A DNA stretch of 60,313 nucleotides. Source: Candidatus Kapaibacterium sp. Lineage in GTDB: Bacteria; Bacteroidota; Ignavibacteria; Kapaibacteriales; UBA4661. The position numbers and the translations under genes are program-made. The notes under the pieces are model-generated. The model searched no databases. It had not been told where the DNA came from and was given only the letters and a program-made list of their open reading frames with translations. Numbering within the stretch: the stretch's first letter is position 1; each line of letters starts with the position of its first letter. The stretch spans positions 1-60,313 of the forward strand of contig RDXM01000089.1 of the NCBI GenBank assembly GCA_004292595.1. The letters are read 5' to 3'. Shown one piece after another: positions 18,355 to 27,270 of the stretch.

Positions 18355-18785
18355 AGATTAAATATGTTTATCCGACAAAATGAGCAAATGAATTATGGTG
18401 AAGAAGTATATTTTTGAAATACTTGAATTCAAGATACCAAAGGTTACAAAAATCGTGAAAAACTAGAGGATTTGCAAATGCTGTACAATGACGAAGCGGC
18501 GATTAACAGTCTTTTAACACTTTTGCTGGAATGAAGCTACCATCTTTTTTGCTTCACAGACGTTAGAGCATAAAGGACATAGAGCGCACAAAACCTTAGC
18601 AGTGTACGTTTTTTGGCGAAGAGCATATCTACTATCGCTCATACAATCACTCATACAATCATTCTCTTGAAAAAAAGTATCTCAAAGCAAATCAGTTGTT
18701 CGTTGTCCGTAAAAATTTTGCATATTCGCGCTTTGCCAGCAAGTAACTATCAACTCTAGCACCATATTCATTCCTCAGAGCATCC
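18355..18785. other. Gene-free stretch between divergent genes
   Basis: These 431 bp separate the minus-strand chaperone gene from the plus-strand AI-2E family gene and should hold both promoters. I see a 12-bp palindrome CTTGAATTCAAG at 18422-18433 and two perfect tandem copies of CTCATACAATCA at 18638-18661. There is no convincing ORF or RNA gene. Confidence 0.5.
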
Positions 18786-20057
18786 ATGAATATTCTCAAA
18801 CAGCTTCCGTCGTCGCCTTTCATTGTCTTCGTCATTGCTGCCGCGTTTTTCGTGGCATATGGTTCGTTTCTTGTTATGACGCAACTTGCAGCCAATCCGT
18901 TTGTTCTGTTTGTGTCGTCATTGTTTTTGTTATATCCTTTTCGGAATGAATCCGTTCATGTACGCCGCATGATGATGTTGCTGTGTCTGACCTTTGTTGC
19001 ATGGCTTTTTCGTGAGGTGGGAACGCTATTTGCGCCGTTTTTTGTGGCATTTGCGGTGGCGTATTTGCTTGACCCTGTTGTGAAATTCCTCCAACGAAAA
19101 AAGATGCCGCGCTCGCTCACAGCAGCAATTCTTGTGGTGAGTATTATTGGTGTGATTGCAGCGATTGTAGTGTTTGTGTTTCCCGTAATTTTAGCGCAGC
19201 TGAACGACATCATCCGCGAAATGTCCACGCTGATTACTCGCGCAACGAATTATCTGGAAAGCCGTCAGTTTTTCCGTTTGCTCTCAAGCTATGGCTTAAA
19301 TTCTCCGCAAACCCGCGAACTGATTCAGCGCGAGCTGATACCGCGTCTGGAAGGCTCATTTAATCTGCTTTTGCGTACCTTGCTCGCGCTTGTCAGCAGC
19401 CTCTCGGACGTTATTACGCAATTCGTGAATGTGATTCTTACGCCGATTCTGATGTTTTATTTCATTAAGGATTTTGATAAACTCAAGGGCTTTATTGTCA
19501 AGGTCTTGAGCGGAAAAAACGATAAACTTCTTTCCGATGTTTTCCGCATCAACAGTATCGTTCAGGCATATATTGGCGGACAGGCGATTGCTGCTCTGAT
19601 GGTCGGGATTGTTTCGAGTATTATATTTTTCGTGCTTGGCATTCCCTACGCAGGTGTGATTGGGGTTGTGTGCGGTATGCTGAACCCGATTCCGTATATT
19701 GGGATGTTTGCGAGCATTATTATCGGTACTATTACTGTCGTGGTGGTGGGTTCGGGCGATATGGCGGTGTATTCGATTGGTGTTATTATGAGCGTCGTGC
19801 TGATTCTGCACTTGATTGATAATTACATCGTGCAGCCGCGTATTGTCGGGCAGCGCGTGGGACTACATCCTATCGTGATGATTGCATCATTGCTGGTCTT
19901 TGGGCATTTTTTCGGTATTGCGGGCTTACTGTTTGCTGTGCCGCTTATGGCGAGTATTATGATGTATTTTAATGATTGGCTTGCTAAAAAACTTGAAGAA
20001 CAACAACAGGAAATGAGCGAGGAAGAAAGCGCGTTGCAGGGCGGTGTTTCGGTGTAA
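18786..20057 (+). CDS. AI-2E family transporter-like membrane protein
   Basis: The 423-residue protein belongs to the AI-2E/PerM family of multi-helix permeases, whose members export or exchange small molecules or ions. Seen are VAFAVAYLLDPVVKFLQRKKMPRSLTA early, a long amphipathic middle segment (about 140-215), then NVILTPILMFYFIKDFDKLKG. GGQAIAALMVGIVSSIIFFVLGIPYAGVIGVVCGMLNPIPYIGMF and DNYIVQPRIVGQRVGLHPIVMIASLLVFGHFFGIAGLLFAVPLMA follow. The late blocks are the family hallmarks. The true substrate is unknown, and the family name should not be taken to mean AI-2 transport. Confidence 0.9.
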   Translation: MNILKQLPSSPFIVFVIAAAFFVAYGSFLVMTQLAANPFVLFVSSLFLLYPFRNESVHVRRMMMLLCLTFVAWLFREVGTLFAPFFVAFAVAYLLDPVVKFLQRKKMPRSLTAAILVVSIIGVIAAIVVFVFPVILAQLNDIIREMSTLITRATNYLESRQFFRLLSSYGLNSPQTRELIQRELIPRLEGSFNLLLRTLLALVSSLSDVITQFVNVILTPILMFYFIKDFDKLKGFIVKVLSGKNDKLLSDVFRINSIVQAYIGGQAIAALMVGIVSSIIFFVLGIPYAGVIGVVCGMLNPIPYIGMFASIIIGTITVVVVGSGDMAVYSIGVIMSVVLILHLIDNYIVQPRIVGQRVGLHPIVMIASLLVFGHFFGIAGLLFAVPLMASIMMYFNDWLAKKLEEQQQEMSEEESALQGGVSV

Positions 20058-20096
20058 TGATTTCAGAAAATTTCTATTTCTTTCTCCAAGCTAGAT

Positions 20097-20546
20097 ATGA
20101 TGAACCTTTCAGAACTTCCGCTTCGCCGCATATTCACCATTGTTGCGGCAATGAATTTTATAGCTGGATTCGGCTCTATGCTGCTTCCACGCTTGCATTT
20201 GCAGCTTTTCTACAGTCTCGCGCCCGAAACAGTTGATGCGATTTTGCTCCTTTATCACCAAATGTTCTGGACGGTTGTTGTCATAATGGGCGGTGCGTAT
20301 TTCATCATGGCGCAGAACCCACGCGGGCATCAAGGTATTTTGTTCGTTGGCGCACTGGGAAAACTCGGTGCTGCTCTGGCGTGGGTGTATGCGCTTGCGA
20401 AGGGTTTAGCCAATCCGATTGTTCTTGGTGGTATTGCGTGGGATGGTTCTTGGGGAATATTTTTTATCATTCTTCTCTGGCAATACTACCGCGAAGGCTC
20501 ATCAACAATTATGTTTCTTAGCGAAAAAATGAAGTCTTCAATTTAA
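20097..20546 (+). CDS. Small four-helix membrane protein of unknown function
   Basis: The 149-residue protein has about four membrane helices (near 12-32, 50-73, 80-102 and 108-130) with short loops, and ends in a polar tail. I do not recognise the family. The pattern of a GSMLLPR turn after the first helix and GGAYFIMAQNPRGHQ between helices resembles small uncharacterised integral membrane proteins. It lies 39 bp downstream of the AI-2E family gene, so co-transcription is likely. It converges on the next gene with only 5 bp between the stop codons, and no terminator is visible there. Confidence 0.7.
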   Translation: MMNLSELPLRRIFTIVAAMNFIAGFGSMLLPRLHLQLFYSLAPETVDAILLLYHQMFWTVVVIMGGAYFIMAQNPRGHQGILFVGALGKLGAALAWVYALAKGLANPIVLGGIAWDGSWGIFFIILLWQYYREGSSTIMFLSEKMKSSI

Positions 20547-20551
20547 GAGTG

Positions 20552-21304
20552 TTAAAACGTTTTGCCAATTTCAAAAATAATACCATTGGTGCTTCCGCCA
20601 CCGTAATTGCCTATTTTGTAACCCAAGATAAACACCAGTTCTGTTTCTTTGTTGTGATAAATCACGCCTGGCACGAGGTCTGCCATTTCGTGATTGCCAG
20701 AGAACCACTCGACAACCAAGCCAAAATCTTTGGTGAGAGGCTGTTCGATGGAACCGATAAAATTGATATGCTCTCCCGAAAGGAACGCCTCTGATTGTCC
20801 GCCAAAAACCTGCCGCGAACCCATGCTCACTCCTGCTGCGATGCGTGTATGCAAGTGCGGAAGGCGCGTGCTGAAGTGTGTGTATGTCCACAACCCAGTT
20901 CCCAAGCCGTCGAGCGACGTTGTGAGCATTTGTCCCCATGTCCATTTGATTTCCCATTCACTTGCTTGTTGTTCAAAGAGCTGGTGCGCCATTTTGTAGC
21001 CAAAACCAATGGCAGTATAAGGCTTGTTTTTGCCAAGCAAATCAATGTTGTAAAACGTGGTGCATAATTCCAACCAATCCGTAATGCCATATGTGATAAA
21101 ATTGGTTGAACGCCAGTATCCTTCGGGTTCCCAAGGGCGTACTTGTGTTTCGTGAAGCACAAATAAATGCCCTTTTTTTGTTTGGTCAGCAGAGGGAAGA
21201 TTGACAATCGTTTGCTGTGCCAAGAGTGGTTGTGTAGCAAGAATACTTCCCACCAAAAAAATAAAGAGACAGACCAGCAAGCGAGATTTCATCAGCTTTT
21301 GCAT
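20552..21304 (-). CDS. Exported beta-rich envelope protein of unknown function
   Basis: The 250-residue protein has a clear signal peptide (LLVCLFIFLVGSILATQPLLAQ). The mature part is rich in alternating hydrophobic and aromatic strands, such as FITYGITDWLELCTTFYNID, TAIGFGYKMAHQLF and LGYKIGNYGGGSTNGIIFEIGKTF. It ends in Phe, as outer-membrane barrels often do. A small outer-membrane beta-barrel of 8-12 strands is the best guess. I cannot name a family. Starts at 21304 and 21292 are both possible. It is read towards the AI-2E and four-helix genes and diverges from plsX. Confidence 0.7.
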   Translation of the reverse strand: MQKLMKSRLLVCLFIFLVGSILATQPLLAQQTIVNLPSADQTKKGHLFVLHETQVRPWEPEGYWRSTNFITYGITDWLELCTTFYNIDLLGKNKPYTAIGFGYKMAHQLFEQQASEWEIKWTWGQMLTTSLDGLGTGLWTYTHFSTRLPHLHTRIAAGVSMGSRQVFGGQSEAFLSGEHINFIGSIEQPLTKDFGLVVEWFSGNHEMADLVPGVIYHNKETELVFILGYKIGNYGGGSTNGIIFEIGKTF

Positions 21305-21571
21305 GAAGGAAAAGAAAAGTTGGAGAAATGGAATTGTAATCAGACAAAAATAGTCGTATTATCAGACTATGGAGACGTTCATGCGCACGAGCTATTGTAC
21401 AGCTATTGTACAAGCTGAGTGCTAATAAATTTCACATTTTTCTACACGTTTTTCCCTGTACTGGCTCTCACATCCGCAATAATTCCTTTTTGCTCTCGCT
21501 CGGTTTGTGTATCTTTCGGGCTGTGTTATTGATAAACTCTCTTGTTCTCCGCTTTCTATCTCGCTACAACT

Positions 21572-22600
21572 ATGCCCAACGTAAGCTCTCAACCAACCCG
21601 TATTGTTCTCGACGCAATGGGTGGCGATTTTGCCCCGCACAACGAAATTCTGGGTGCGAAAGATGCCATGCAGTATTTCCGTGAAAACGGCATCAATGCT
21701 GAGGTTATTCTGATTGGTAACGAGCCAGAAATACGCGCCGCGCTTGCCAAGCATGGCGCAGAAAATCTGAATTTTACCGTCCTTCATGCCGACGAAGTTG
21801 TTACGATGGAAGACGAACCAGCCGTTGCCTTCCGCAAGAAGCGCAATTCCTCGCTGTATCTGGGATTGCAGCACCACAAAGAAGGCAAAGCAGAGGCATT
21901 CGTCTCGGCAGGTAATACGGGAGCCGTAATGTCGCATTCCACTTTGATTTTGGGGCGCATCCAAGGCGTGAGCCGCCCAACGATTGGTACATTTTTACCA
22001 ACGACGGAAGCCTACCCAACGCTTCTCGTGGACGCAGGCGCGAATGTGGATTGCAAGCCCAAGCATCTCTACGAATTTGGTGTGATGGGCAGTATTTATG
22101 TGCGGCGTATTCTGGGTGTGGAGAATCCGCGTGTCGGCTTGCTGAACGTCGGCGAAGAGGAAATCAAGGGCAATGAAGCGGCATTGGAAGCGCACACGCT
22201 TTTGAAAGAAAGTTCGCTGAATTTTGCAGGAAACATCGAAGGGCGCGATATTTTGATGGGTGCAGTCCATGTGGTTGTCTGCGACGGTTTTGTGGGGAAT
22301 ATTGTGCTGAAATTTGCCGAAAGTATGCTCACCTTTTTGAAAGCGAAATTTACCGCCTTTGCCGAGAAAAGTTTTGGACAAAAACTGATGATGGGCGCGG
22401 CGAAACCCGCATTAAAAGGCGCACTCACGGGAATGAACTACGAAGAATACGGTGGCGTTCCGCTTTTGGGCGTAAACGGCGTAAGCATTATCGGACATGG
22501 TAAATCCACGCCGCTTGCGCTGAAAAATATGATTCTCCGCGCTGAGGAAGTTGTCCGCAAAGAAGTGAATAGAAGTATTGAAACTGCGCTTAATTCCTAG
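21572..22600 (+). CDS. plsX: PlsX, phosphate acyltransferase
   Basis: PlsX makes acyl-phosphate from acyl-ACP for phospholipid synthesis with PlsY. The 342-residue protein begins with RIVLDAMGGDFAPHNEILGA. It has the conserved stretches RKKRNSSLYLGL, AFVSAGNTGAVM, LLVDAGANVDCKPKHLYEFGVMG, RVGLLNVGEEEIKGNE, GRDILMGAVHVVVCDGFVGNIVLK and EYGGVPLLGVNGVSIIGHGKS. The ATG 21572 was preferred to an in-frame TTG at 21542. It opens the lipid block plsX, fabH, fabD, pgsA, pgpA, but a toxin-antitoxin pair separates it from fabH. No rpmF is seen upstream. Confidence 0.96.
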   Translation: MPNVSSQPTRIVLDAMGGDFAPHNEILGAKDAMQYFRENGINAEVILIGNEPEIRAALAKHGAENLNFTVLHADEVVTMEDEPAVAFRKKRNSSLYLGLQHHKEGKAEAFVSAGNTGAVMSHSTLILGRIQGVSRPTIGTFLPTTEAYPTLLVDAGANVDCKPKHLYEFGVMGSIYVRRILGVENPRVGLLNVGEEEIKGNEAALEAHTLLKESSLNFAGNIEGRDILMGAVHVVVCDGFVGNIVLKFAESMLTFLKAKFTAFAEKSFGQKLMMGAAKPALKGALTGMNYEEYGGVPLLGVNGVSIIGHGKSTPLALKNMILRAEEVVRKEVNRSIETALNS

Positions 22601-22619
22601 AGTTTTCAAGGAACGTATC

Positions 22620-22904
22620 ATGGAAAACACCATAGAATTTACGACCACCGAGAAGGAAATTCTCATTCGCTTGGATAAGACGGGCGTAAACACTCGTATT
22701 CTGGAGCAAATCAGCGATTATTTGCGCCCAATGATAAAGCCGTCGGAATCCCATAAACGCTACCACGCAGCACCGTCTATTCAAGAACTTCGACAAATGC
22801 CGAAAGCAGAGCGAGATGAGATTTTACGCGCTCAAGCCGCGCTTCTTGCCAATGATGAAAATATTGAAGACGACCAAGATGTGATGGAAGACGATGGCTA
22901 TTAA
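22620..22904 (+). CDS. Putative antitoxin partner of the MazF-like toxin
   Basis: The 94-residue acidic protein is identified only by position. It starts 19 bp after plsX and overlaps the MazF-like gene by 11 bp. I see no AbrB, RHH or HTH fold by eye. Its N-terminus (EFTTTEKEILIRLDKTGVNTRILEQISDYL) looks amphipathic. The C-terminus is strongly acidic (NDENIEDDQDVMEDDGY), as expected of a disordered toxin-binding tail. I start at ATG 22620; an earlier in-frame start at 22578 would overlap plsX. Confidence 0.65.
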   Translation: MENTIEFTTTEKEILIRLDKTGVNTRILEQISDYLRPMIKPSESHKRYHAAPSIQELRQMPKAERDEILRAQAALLANDENIEDDQDVMEDDGY

Positions 22905-23238
22905 ACAAGGTGAAATATGGCTGGTCAATTTCGCGCCGCAAATAGGGACGAAAATCACGAAAATCCGCCCCGCGCTTGTTGTTTCAAGCGATATTTTTTC
23001 GGCAATGCCGCGAAGAATGGTCGTTCCCCTTCGTGAACGCAAGCCTTTTCATGAGGAAATTTCCTTGTTTGTTGCCCTTCAACCCACTACGGAAAACGGG
23101 CTTACGAAAGAAAGTAGCGCAGATTGCTCGCAAGCAAAAACGTTTGACCGCCAACGGTTCGTGAAAAAATTGGGCGCACTTTCTGCGGATGAACTTGAAA
23201 CTATTATTGCTGGAATTCAAACATATCTCGGTAAATAA
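22894..23238 (+). CDS. MazF/PemK-like endoribonuclease toxin
   Basis: The 114-residue protein matches the MazF/PemK fold. It begins KQGEIWLVNFAPQIGTKITKIRPALVVSSDIF, containing the conserved GEIW and RPALVVS motifs, and ends DRQRFVKKLGALSADELETIIAGIQTYLG. Toxins of this family cut mRNA or tRNA at short motifs. The target is not predictable here. It overlaps the preceding antitoxin-like gene by 11 bp, the usual translational coupling. It sits between plsX and fabH, 36 bp before fabH. Confidence 0.88.
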   Translation: MAIKQGEIWLVNFAPQIGTKITKIRPALVVSSDIFSAMPRRMVVPLRERKPFHEEISLFVALQPTTENGLTKESSADCSQAKTFDRQRFVKKLGALSADELETIIAGIQTYLGK

Positions 23239-23274
23239 ATTGACAAACAAACTTATTCTCAACGATATATTTCT

Positions 23275-24273
23275 ATGAAAAAAGCCGTCATTACTGCCGT
23301 CGGGCATTATGTTCCCGACAATATTATTCCCAACTCGTACTTTGAAAGCCGCATCGAAACGACCGATGAATGGATTCGCACTCGCACGGGCATTGAAGAA
23401 CGCCGCTTCGCGCCAGACGGCATGGCTACGTCGGATATGAGCGTTCGGGCGATTCAGGATTGCCTCGACAGTCGCGGCATTGACAAAGATGAAATAGATT
23501 TTATCGTTGTTGCGACCGTTACGCCCGACCACGTGTTTCCCGCGACAGCGTGTGTTATTCAGCATAAAATGGAGATGAAGCATCCGTATATCTGGGGTTA
23601 CGACATTTCCGCCGCGTGTTCGGGATTTCTTTTCGCTCTGGAAACCGCACGGCGACTGGTGGAAACAGGCGGCTCAAAAAAAGCACTTGTCGTTGGGGCA
23701 GATAAAATGACCGCGATTGTGGACCCGCAAGACCGCGCAACCTGTATCATCTTTGGCGACGGCGCAGGAGCAGTTTTGGTCGAACAAAGCGACGATGAAA
23801 ACGTTGGTATTATGGATTCGGTCATGCACATAGACGGAAACGGCTTTCAACACCTCCATATGAAGGCTGGCGGAAGTTTCATGCCCGCAACAATCGAAAC
23901 CGTAGAACAACGCTTACATTTTGCGTATCAAGAGGGACAGCACGTTTTCAAATCTGCCGTTAAAAGCATGGCAGATGCCGCTTACGACGTGATGCAGCGC
24001 AATAATCTCAAAGGCGACGACGTGGCGTGGCTCGTGCCACATCAGGCAAATTTGCGCATCATTGAAGCAACGGCAAACCGTATGGAATTGGACAAAGAGC
24101 GCGTGATGATTAACATTCAACGCTACGGCAACACGACCGCCGGAACGATTCCGATTTGCCTTTCCGAATGGCAAAAAGCTGGGAAAATTCAATATGGCGA
24201 CAGCCTCGTATTGGCGGCGTTTGGCGGCGGTTTTACCTACGGCTCGGCGTATTTGAAATGGGGAATAAAATAA
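23275..24273 (+). CDS. fabH: FabH, beta-ketoacyl-ACP synthase III
   Basis: FabH condenses acetyl-CoA (or a branched starter) with malonyl-ACP to begin fatty-acid synthesis. The 332-residue protein has ETTDEWIRTRTGIEERR and the active-site cysteine C115 in DISAACSGFLFAL. It also has IIFGDGAGAVLVE, the catalytic H256 in WLVPHQANLRII and N286 in QRYGNTTAGTIPICLSEW. All three catalytic residues are present and the length is normal. It lies between two toxin-antitoxin pairs within the lipid block. Confidence 0.96.
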   Translation: MKKAVITAVGHYVPDNIIPNSYFESRIETTDEWIRTRTGIEERRFAPDGMATSDMSVRAIQDCLDSRGIDKDEIDFIVVATVTPDHVFPATACVIQHKMEMKHPYIWGYDISAACSGFLFALETARRLVETGGSKKALVVGADKMTAIVDPQDRATCIIFGDGAGAVLVEQSDDENVGIMDSVMHIDGNGFQHLHMKAGGSFMPATIETVEQRLHFAYQEGQHVFKSAVKSMADAAYDVMQRNNLKGDDVAWLVPHQANLRIIEATANRMELDKERVMINIQRYGNTTAGTIPICLSEWQKAGKIQYGDSLVLAAFGGGFTYGSAYLKWGIK

Positions 24274-24300
24274 CATCAATAAAAATTTTGAAGGTGTTCC

Positions 24301-24561
24301 ATGTCTGATACAACCTTGCATTCAAGCCAACTTATCACGATTGATAAGGAAATCCTCGGCGGCATACCTGTTTTCAGAGGCACACGAGTTCCGCTTCAAG
24401 CTATGTTCGATTATCTTGAAGCTGGAGACCCGCTTGAGCGCTTTCTTGACCATTTTCCGAGCGTAGAGCGAGAGCAGGCGGTAGCGGTACTTGAATTTGC
24501 AAATACGCTTCTGATTGCGGCATCAACAAAGGAAGCGTACCCGCTCGCGGAGGCAGCGTGA
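24301..24561 (+). CDS. DUF433 family antitoxin-like protein
   Basis: The 86-residue protein shows the DUF433 signature ITIDKEILGGIPVFRGTRVPLQAMFDYLEAGDPLERFLDHFPSV. This small winged-helix-like family is frequently encoded beside DUF5615 PIN-like toxins and is predicted to be the DNA-binding antitoxin. The stop overlaps the GTG start of the downstream gene by 4 bp (GTGA), showing translational coupling. It starts 27 bp after fabH. Confidence 0.88.
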   Translation: MSDTTLHSSQLITIDKEILGGIPVFRGTRVPLQAMFDYLEAGDPLERFLDHFPSVEREQAVAVLEFANTLLIAASTKEAYPLAEAA

Positions 24562-24878
24562 GGATTCTTTTGGATGAGTGTTTACCACGTTTACTCAAAA
24601 GTGAACTACCTGAACACGAAGTCAGAACCGTTCGGGAAATGAAGTGGAATGGCATTAAAAATGGCAAACTTCTGGCTCTGGCGGCGCAAGAATTCGACGT
24701 TTTTCTTACGGTGGATAGAAATATGCAATACCAGCAAAATCTACTTACTGTCGAGATTGCTATTGTTGCACTTGCGCCTTTTAGCAATCGCCTTGAAGAT
24801 ATTCTACCGCTCATGCCTCGTACACGTGAGGTTTTATCAACGATTCAAGCGAAAATGATTGTTGAAATTCAGTTGTAG
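24558..24878 (+). CDS. DUF5615 PIN-like toxin
   Basis: The 106-residue protein resembles the DUF5615 (PIN-like, Mut7-C-related) family. It has the N-terminal acidic motif RILLDECLPRLL, the EHEVRTVREMKWNGIKNGKLLALAAQ segment and the second acidic site FDVFLTVDRNMQYQQNL. These are the predicted metal-binding residues of an RNase. A GTG start at 24558 overlaps the DUF433 stop. Such pairs are predicted VapBC-like toxin-antitoxin modules; activity has rarely been tested. fabD starts 65 bp later. Confidence 0.85.
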   Translation: MRILLDECLPRLLKSELPEHEVRTVREMKWNGIKNGKLLALAAQEFDVFLTVDRNMQYQQNLLTVEIAIVALAPFSNRLEDILPLMPRTREVLSTIQAKMIVEIQL

Positions 24879-24943
24879 TATAATTTATCTTCACGTCCAA
24901 AATAACAAAAACCAACACATACAACTTTTAACACTAATAAAGT

Positions 24944-25864
24944 ATGAACGCACTTGTTTTTTCTGGTCAAGGTTCGCAATATGTAGGAATGATGCGGGAT
25001 TTAGCAGACAGTTTCCCCGAAGCCGCACAAATGCTCAAAGAAGCAGACAGTATCATGGACGTAAGCCTGAGCAATATTTGTTTCGACGGTCCCGCCGAAA
25101 CGCTCAAGGAAACACGCTACACGCAGCCTGCTCTCTTTGTTCACGAAGCTATTTTGGCAACACTCTTGCGCGAGAAACTTCCGTTTCATGCGGCGGCAGG
25201 GCATTCGCTCGGTGAGTATTCCGCGCTGTTTGCCTCTGGCGTTGTTAATTTCGCCACAGGTTTGGGATTGGTAAAACTACGCGGCGAACTCATGTTTCGT
25301 GCAGGAGAAGCCTTCCCAGGTACTATGGCGGCGATTGTGGGACTGGACGATGACAAAGTGCGTGAACTGTGCGCAAGCCTCACCGAAGCGGGCAATATGG
25401 AAAAAACGATTGTCGCGGCAAATTTCAACTCGCCTGGACAGGTCGTTATTTCTGGCAGCGCGGAGTATTTGCGCGCAAAAATGCCAGACTTCAAGGCGGC
25501 GGGCGCGAAAATGGTGAAAGAACTTCCCGTGAGCGGCGCGTTTCATTCGCCCTTGCTGCAAAGCGCACAAAATGCACTTGAAAAAGCAATCTATGCAGCA
25601 ACCATGCAAGATGCAAGCGTGGATGTCTATTCCAATGCTCTTGCCAAGCCGCTTCGCAAAGCAGACGATATTCGCGCTGCGCTCGTACAACAGCTTACCG
25701 CTCCCGTTCTCTGGACACAAAGTGTTGTTGCGATGAAAGCTGCGGGCATTTCTGCCTTTTACGAACTTGGTCCTGGAAACGTACTACAAGGCTTGGTCAA
25801 GCGCACGGTGAGCGATGTTACGATTGGTGGCTTTGATACGGCAGAGCAAGTAAAAGCCGCATAA
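24944..25864 (+). CDS. fabD: FabD, malonyl-CoA:ACP transacylase
   Basis: FabD loads malonyl groups onto acyl carrier protein. The 306-residue protein begins NALVFSGQGSQYVGMM. It has QPALFVHEAILATLL, the nucleophile S88 in GHSLGEYSALFASG, VSGAFHSPLLQSA with the catalytic histidine, and FYELGPGNVLQGLVKRT. It lies after the DUF433/DUF5615 pair and 24 bp before pgsA. fabG, acpP and fabF, which often follow fabD, are not here. Confidence 0.96.
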   Translation: MNALVFSGQGSQYVGMMRDLADSFPEAAQMLKEADSIMDVSLSNICFDGPAETLKETRYTQPALFVHEAILATLLREKLPFHAAAGHSLGEYSALFASGVVNFATGLGLVKLRGELMFRAGEAFPGTMAAIVGLDDDKVRELCASLTEAGNMEKTIVAANFNSPGQVVISGSAEYLRAKMPDFKAAGAKMVKELPVSGAFHSPLLQSAQNALEKAIYAATMQDASVDVYSNALAKPLRKADDIRAALVQQLTAPVLWTQSVVAMKAAGISAFYELGPGNVLQGLVKRTVSDVTIGGFDTAEQVKAA

Positions 25865-25888
25865 AATCACGCATTATTTTTCCCCTCC

Positions 25889-26530
25889 ATGAAGCTCACC
25901 CTACCAAATATCTTTACCATTTCTCGGGCGGTTCTCGCACCGATATTTATGGTATTGCTCTTGGCGGGTGGGCGCGCGTACACGATTGCGGCGTTGGTAA
26001 TTTTTGTCATTGCCGCCATTACCGATTATCTAGACGGCTGGCTTGCTCGAAAGCTCGGCGAAAGCTCGGCATGGGGAACGCTCGTGGACCCGCTTGCAGA
26101 CAAGGTTCTGACGAGTGCCGCGTTTATTGCATTCGCACTTTTGTCTATGGCTGAATGGTGGATGGTCGCGGTGGTGATTTTCCGCGATATTGCCACAACG
26201 CTCTTCCGCTCCTTTGCTGATGCTATCGGAAAGCCGCTTGTTACCTCGTTTGGCGCGAAAGTAAAGACATTTGTGCAGATGACCTTTATTATCATCGTGC
26301 TGGTATTGCTTGCCATGCAAACACTCCCCTTGCCCGCATGGATGCTGCTGTTGCCGCAATATGGCTTGCTACCTTTTGTGCTGTACAGCGTGATGCTCTT
26401 TGTTACGGTAATTACCATCTGGACGGGCACAGAATATTTTCTTGAAAACCGCACCGTTGCTCGTCGTTTATGCCTGTGGAGCGTGATTATTGTTTTGCGA
26501 GCGTGGGGGAAAGTTTTTCAGGGAAAATAA
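25889..26530 (+). CDS. pgsA: CDP-diacylglycerol-glycerol-3-phosphate 3-phosphatidyltransferase
   Basis: PgsA makes phosphatidylglycerophosphate from CDP-diacylglycerol and glycerol-3-phosphate in the inner membrane. The 213-residue protein has the start LTLPNIFTISRAVLAPIFMVLL. The CDP-alcohol phosphotransferase motif is present as DYLDGWLARKLGESSAWGTLVDPLADKV, with all its aspartates and glycines. Four to five further hydrophobic helices follow. pgpA, encoding the next enzyme, starts 4 bp after it. Confidence 0.93.
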   Translation: MKLTLPNIFTISRAVLAPIFMVLLLAGGRAYTIAALVIFVIAAITDYLDGWLARKLGESSAWGTLVDPLADKVLTSAAFIAFALLSMAEWWMVAVVIFRDIATTLFRSFADAIGKPLVTSFGAKVKTFVQMTFIIIVLVLLAMQTLPLPAWMLLLPQYGLLPFVLYSVMLFVTVITIWTGTEYFLENRTVARRLCLWSVIIVLRAWGKVFQGK

Positions 26531-26533
26531 CGT

Positions 26534-27067
26534 ATGCAGCAGACACATTCTCATCCTTCTTCGCTTCAGATGTTACCGAAGAACGCGACGATACGTTTCA
26601 AAGGGGTAATTGCAACGCTCGGCGGCATTGGTTTTCTTCCCAAAATGCCTGGTACGTTTGGAAGCGCGGCGGTTGCTCTTCTGGTAATGTTGTGTGTGGC
26701 AGAAACGGCGTGGATAGTGCGCAGCGTATTATTTGGTATCGCGTGTGTAGCGTTTTTACTGGGTTTATGGGCAGTGCCAGCATTGGAAAAATATTGGGGA
26801 AATGACCCCGCTTGTGTGGTATTAGATGAGGTTGTGGGAATGTCGCTTACGCTCATTAGCCCGCTTCTTCCATTTTCGTTTGGATGGACGGTTTTAGGAT
26901 TTATCCTTTTTCGTGTGTTTGATATTACCAAGCCTTTTCCTATTTCCCGCATCAATGCTCGCACGGGTGCTTTTTTTGTCATGTTCGATGACGTAATTGC
27001 TTCATTGTACGCTCTTGTCGTCCTGCATGGTATTTGGTTGATAAGTCAATTATTGGGATTTCAATAA
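26534..27067 (+). CDS. pgpA: Phosphatidylglycerophosphatase A
   Basis: PgpA removes phosphate from phosphatidylglycerophosphate to give phosphatidylglycerol. The 177-residue membrane protein has the family blocks GGIGFLPKMPGTFGSAAVAL, DPACVVLDEVVGM, FRVFDITKPFPISRI and FFVMFDDVIASLYA. It follows pgsA by 4 bp, so the two consecutive steps are encoded as a pair. It is the last gene of the lipid block; about 200 bp separates it from HU. Confidence 0.93.
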   Translation: MQQTHSHPSSLQMLPKNATIRFKGVIATLGGIGFLPKMPGTFGSAAVALLVMLCVAETAWIVRSVLFGIACVAFLLGLWAVPALEKYWGNDPACVVLDEVVGMSLTLISPLLPFSFGWTVLGFILFRVFDITKPFPISRINARTGAFFVMFDDVIASLYALVVLHGIWLISQLLGFQ

Positions 27068-27207
27068 ATTTATACGAAGCGAGCATTTATCAGGCTTTGA
27101 GAGCAGTGGTGTGTATGCAGAGGTAAGGTTTTCAAGGACTTGAACGAAAAAAAAATGACTATACCGCATAAAATCTACGCTTTTTTGCATTTTTTTCTTG
27201 CAACGCT

Positions 27208-27238
27208 TGTAAAATTCACATATCTTCGCAGCGAATTC
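27208..27238 (+). promoter_or_regulatory. Possible Bacteroidota-type promoter of the HU gene
   Basis: TTG at 27208-27210, a 20-base gap and TATCTTCG at 27231-27238 resemble the Bacteroidota consensus TTTG-N19-TAnnTTTG, with one mismatch in the -7 box. It lies about 33 bp before the HU ATG. This rests on motif similarity only. Confidence 0.3.
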
Positions 27239-27270
27239 AGTATTTATCAACCTTCTACTATGGTAGTTGT

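Noticed and set aside
20552-21304. A lipid A deacylase-type function for the exported beta-rich protein
   Set aside because: Size and barrel-like pattern would fit, but I could not identify the catalytic His-Ser pattern with confidence, so it is left as unknown.
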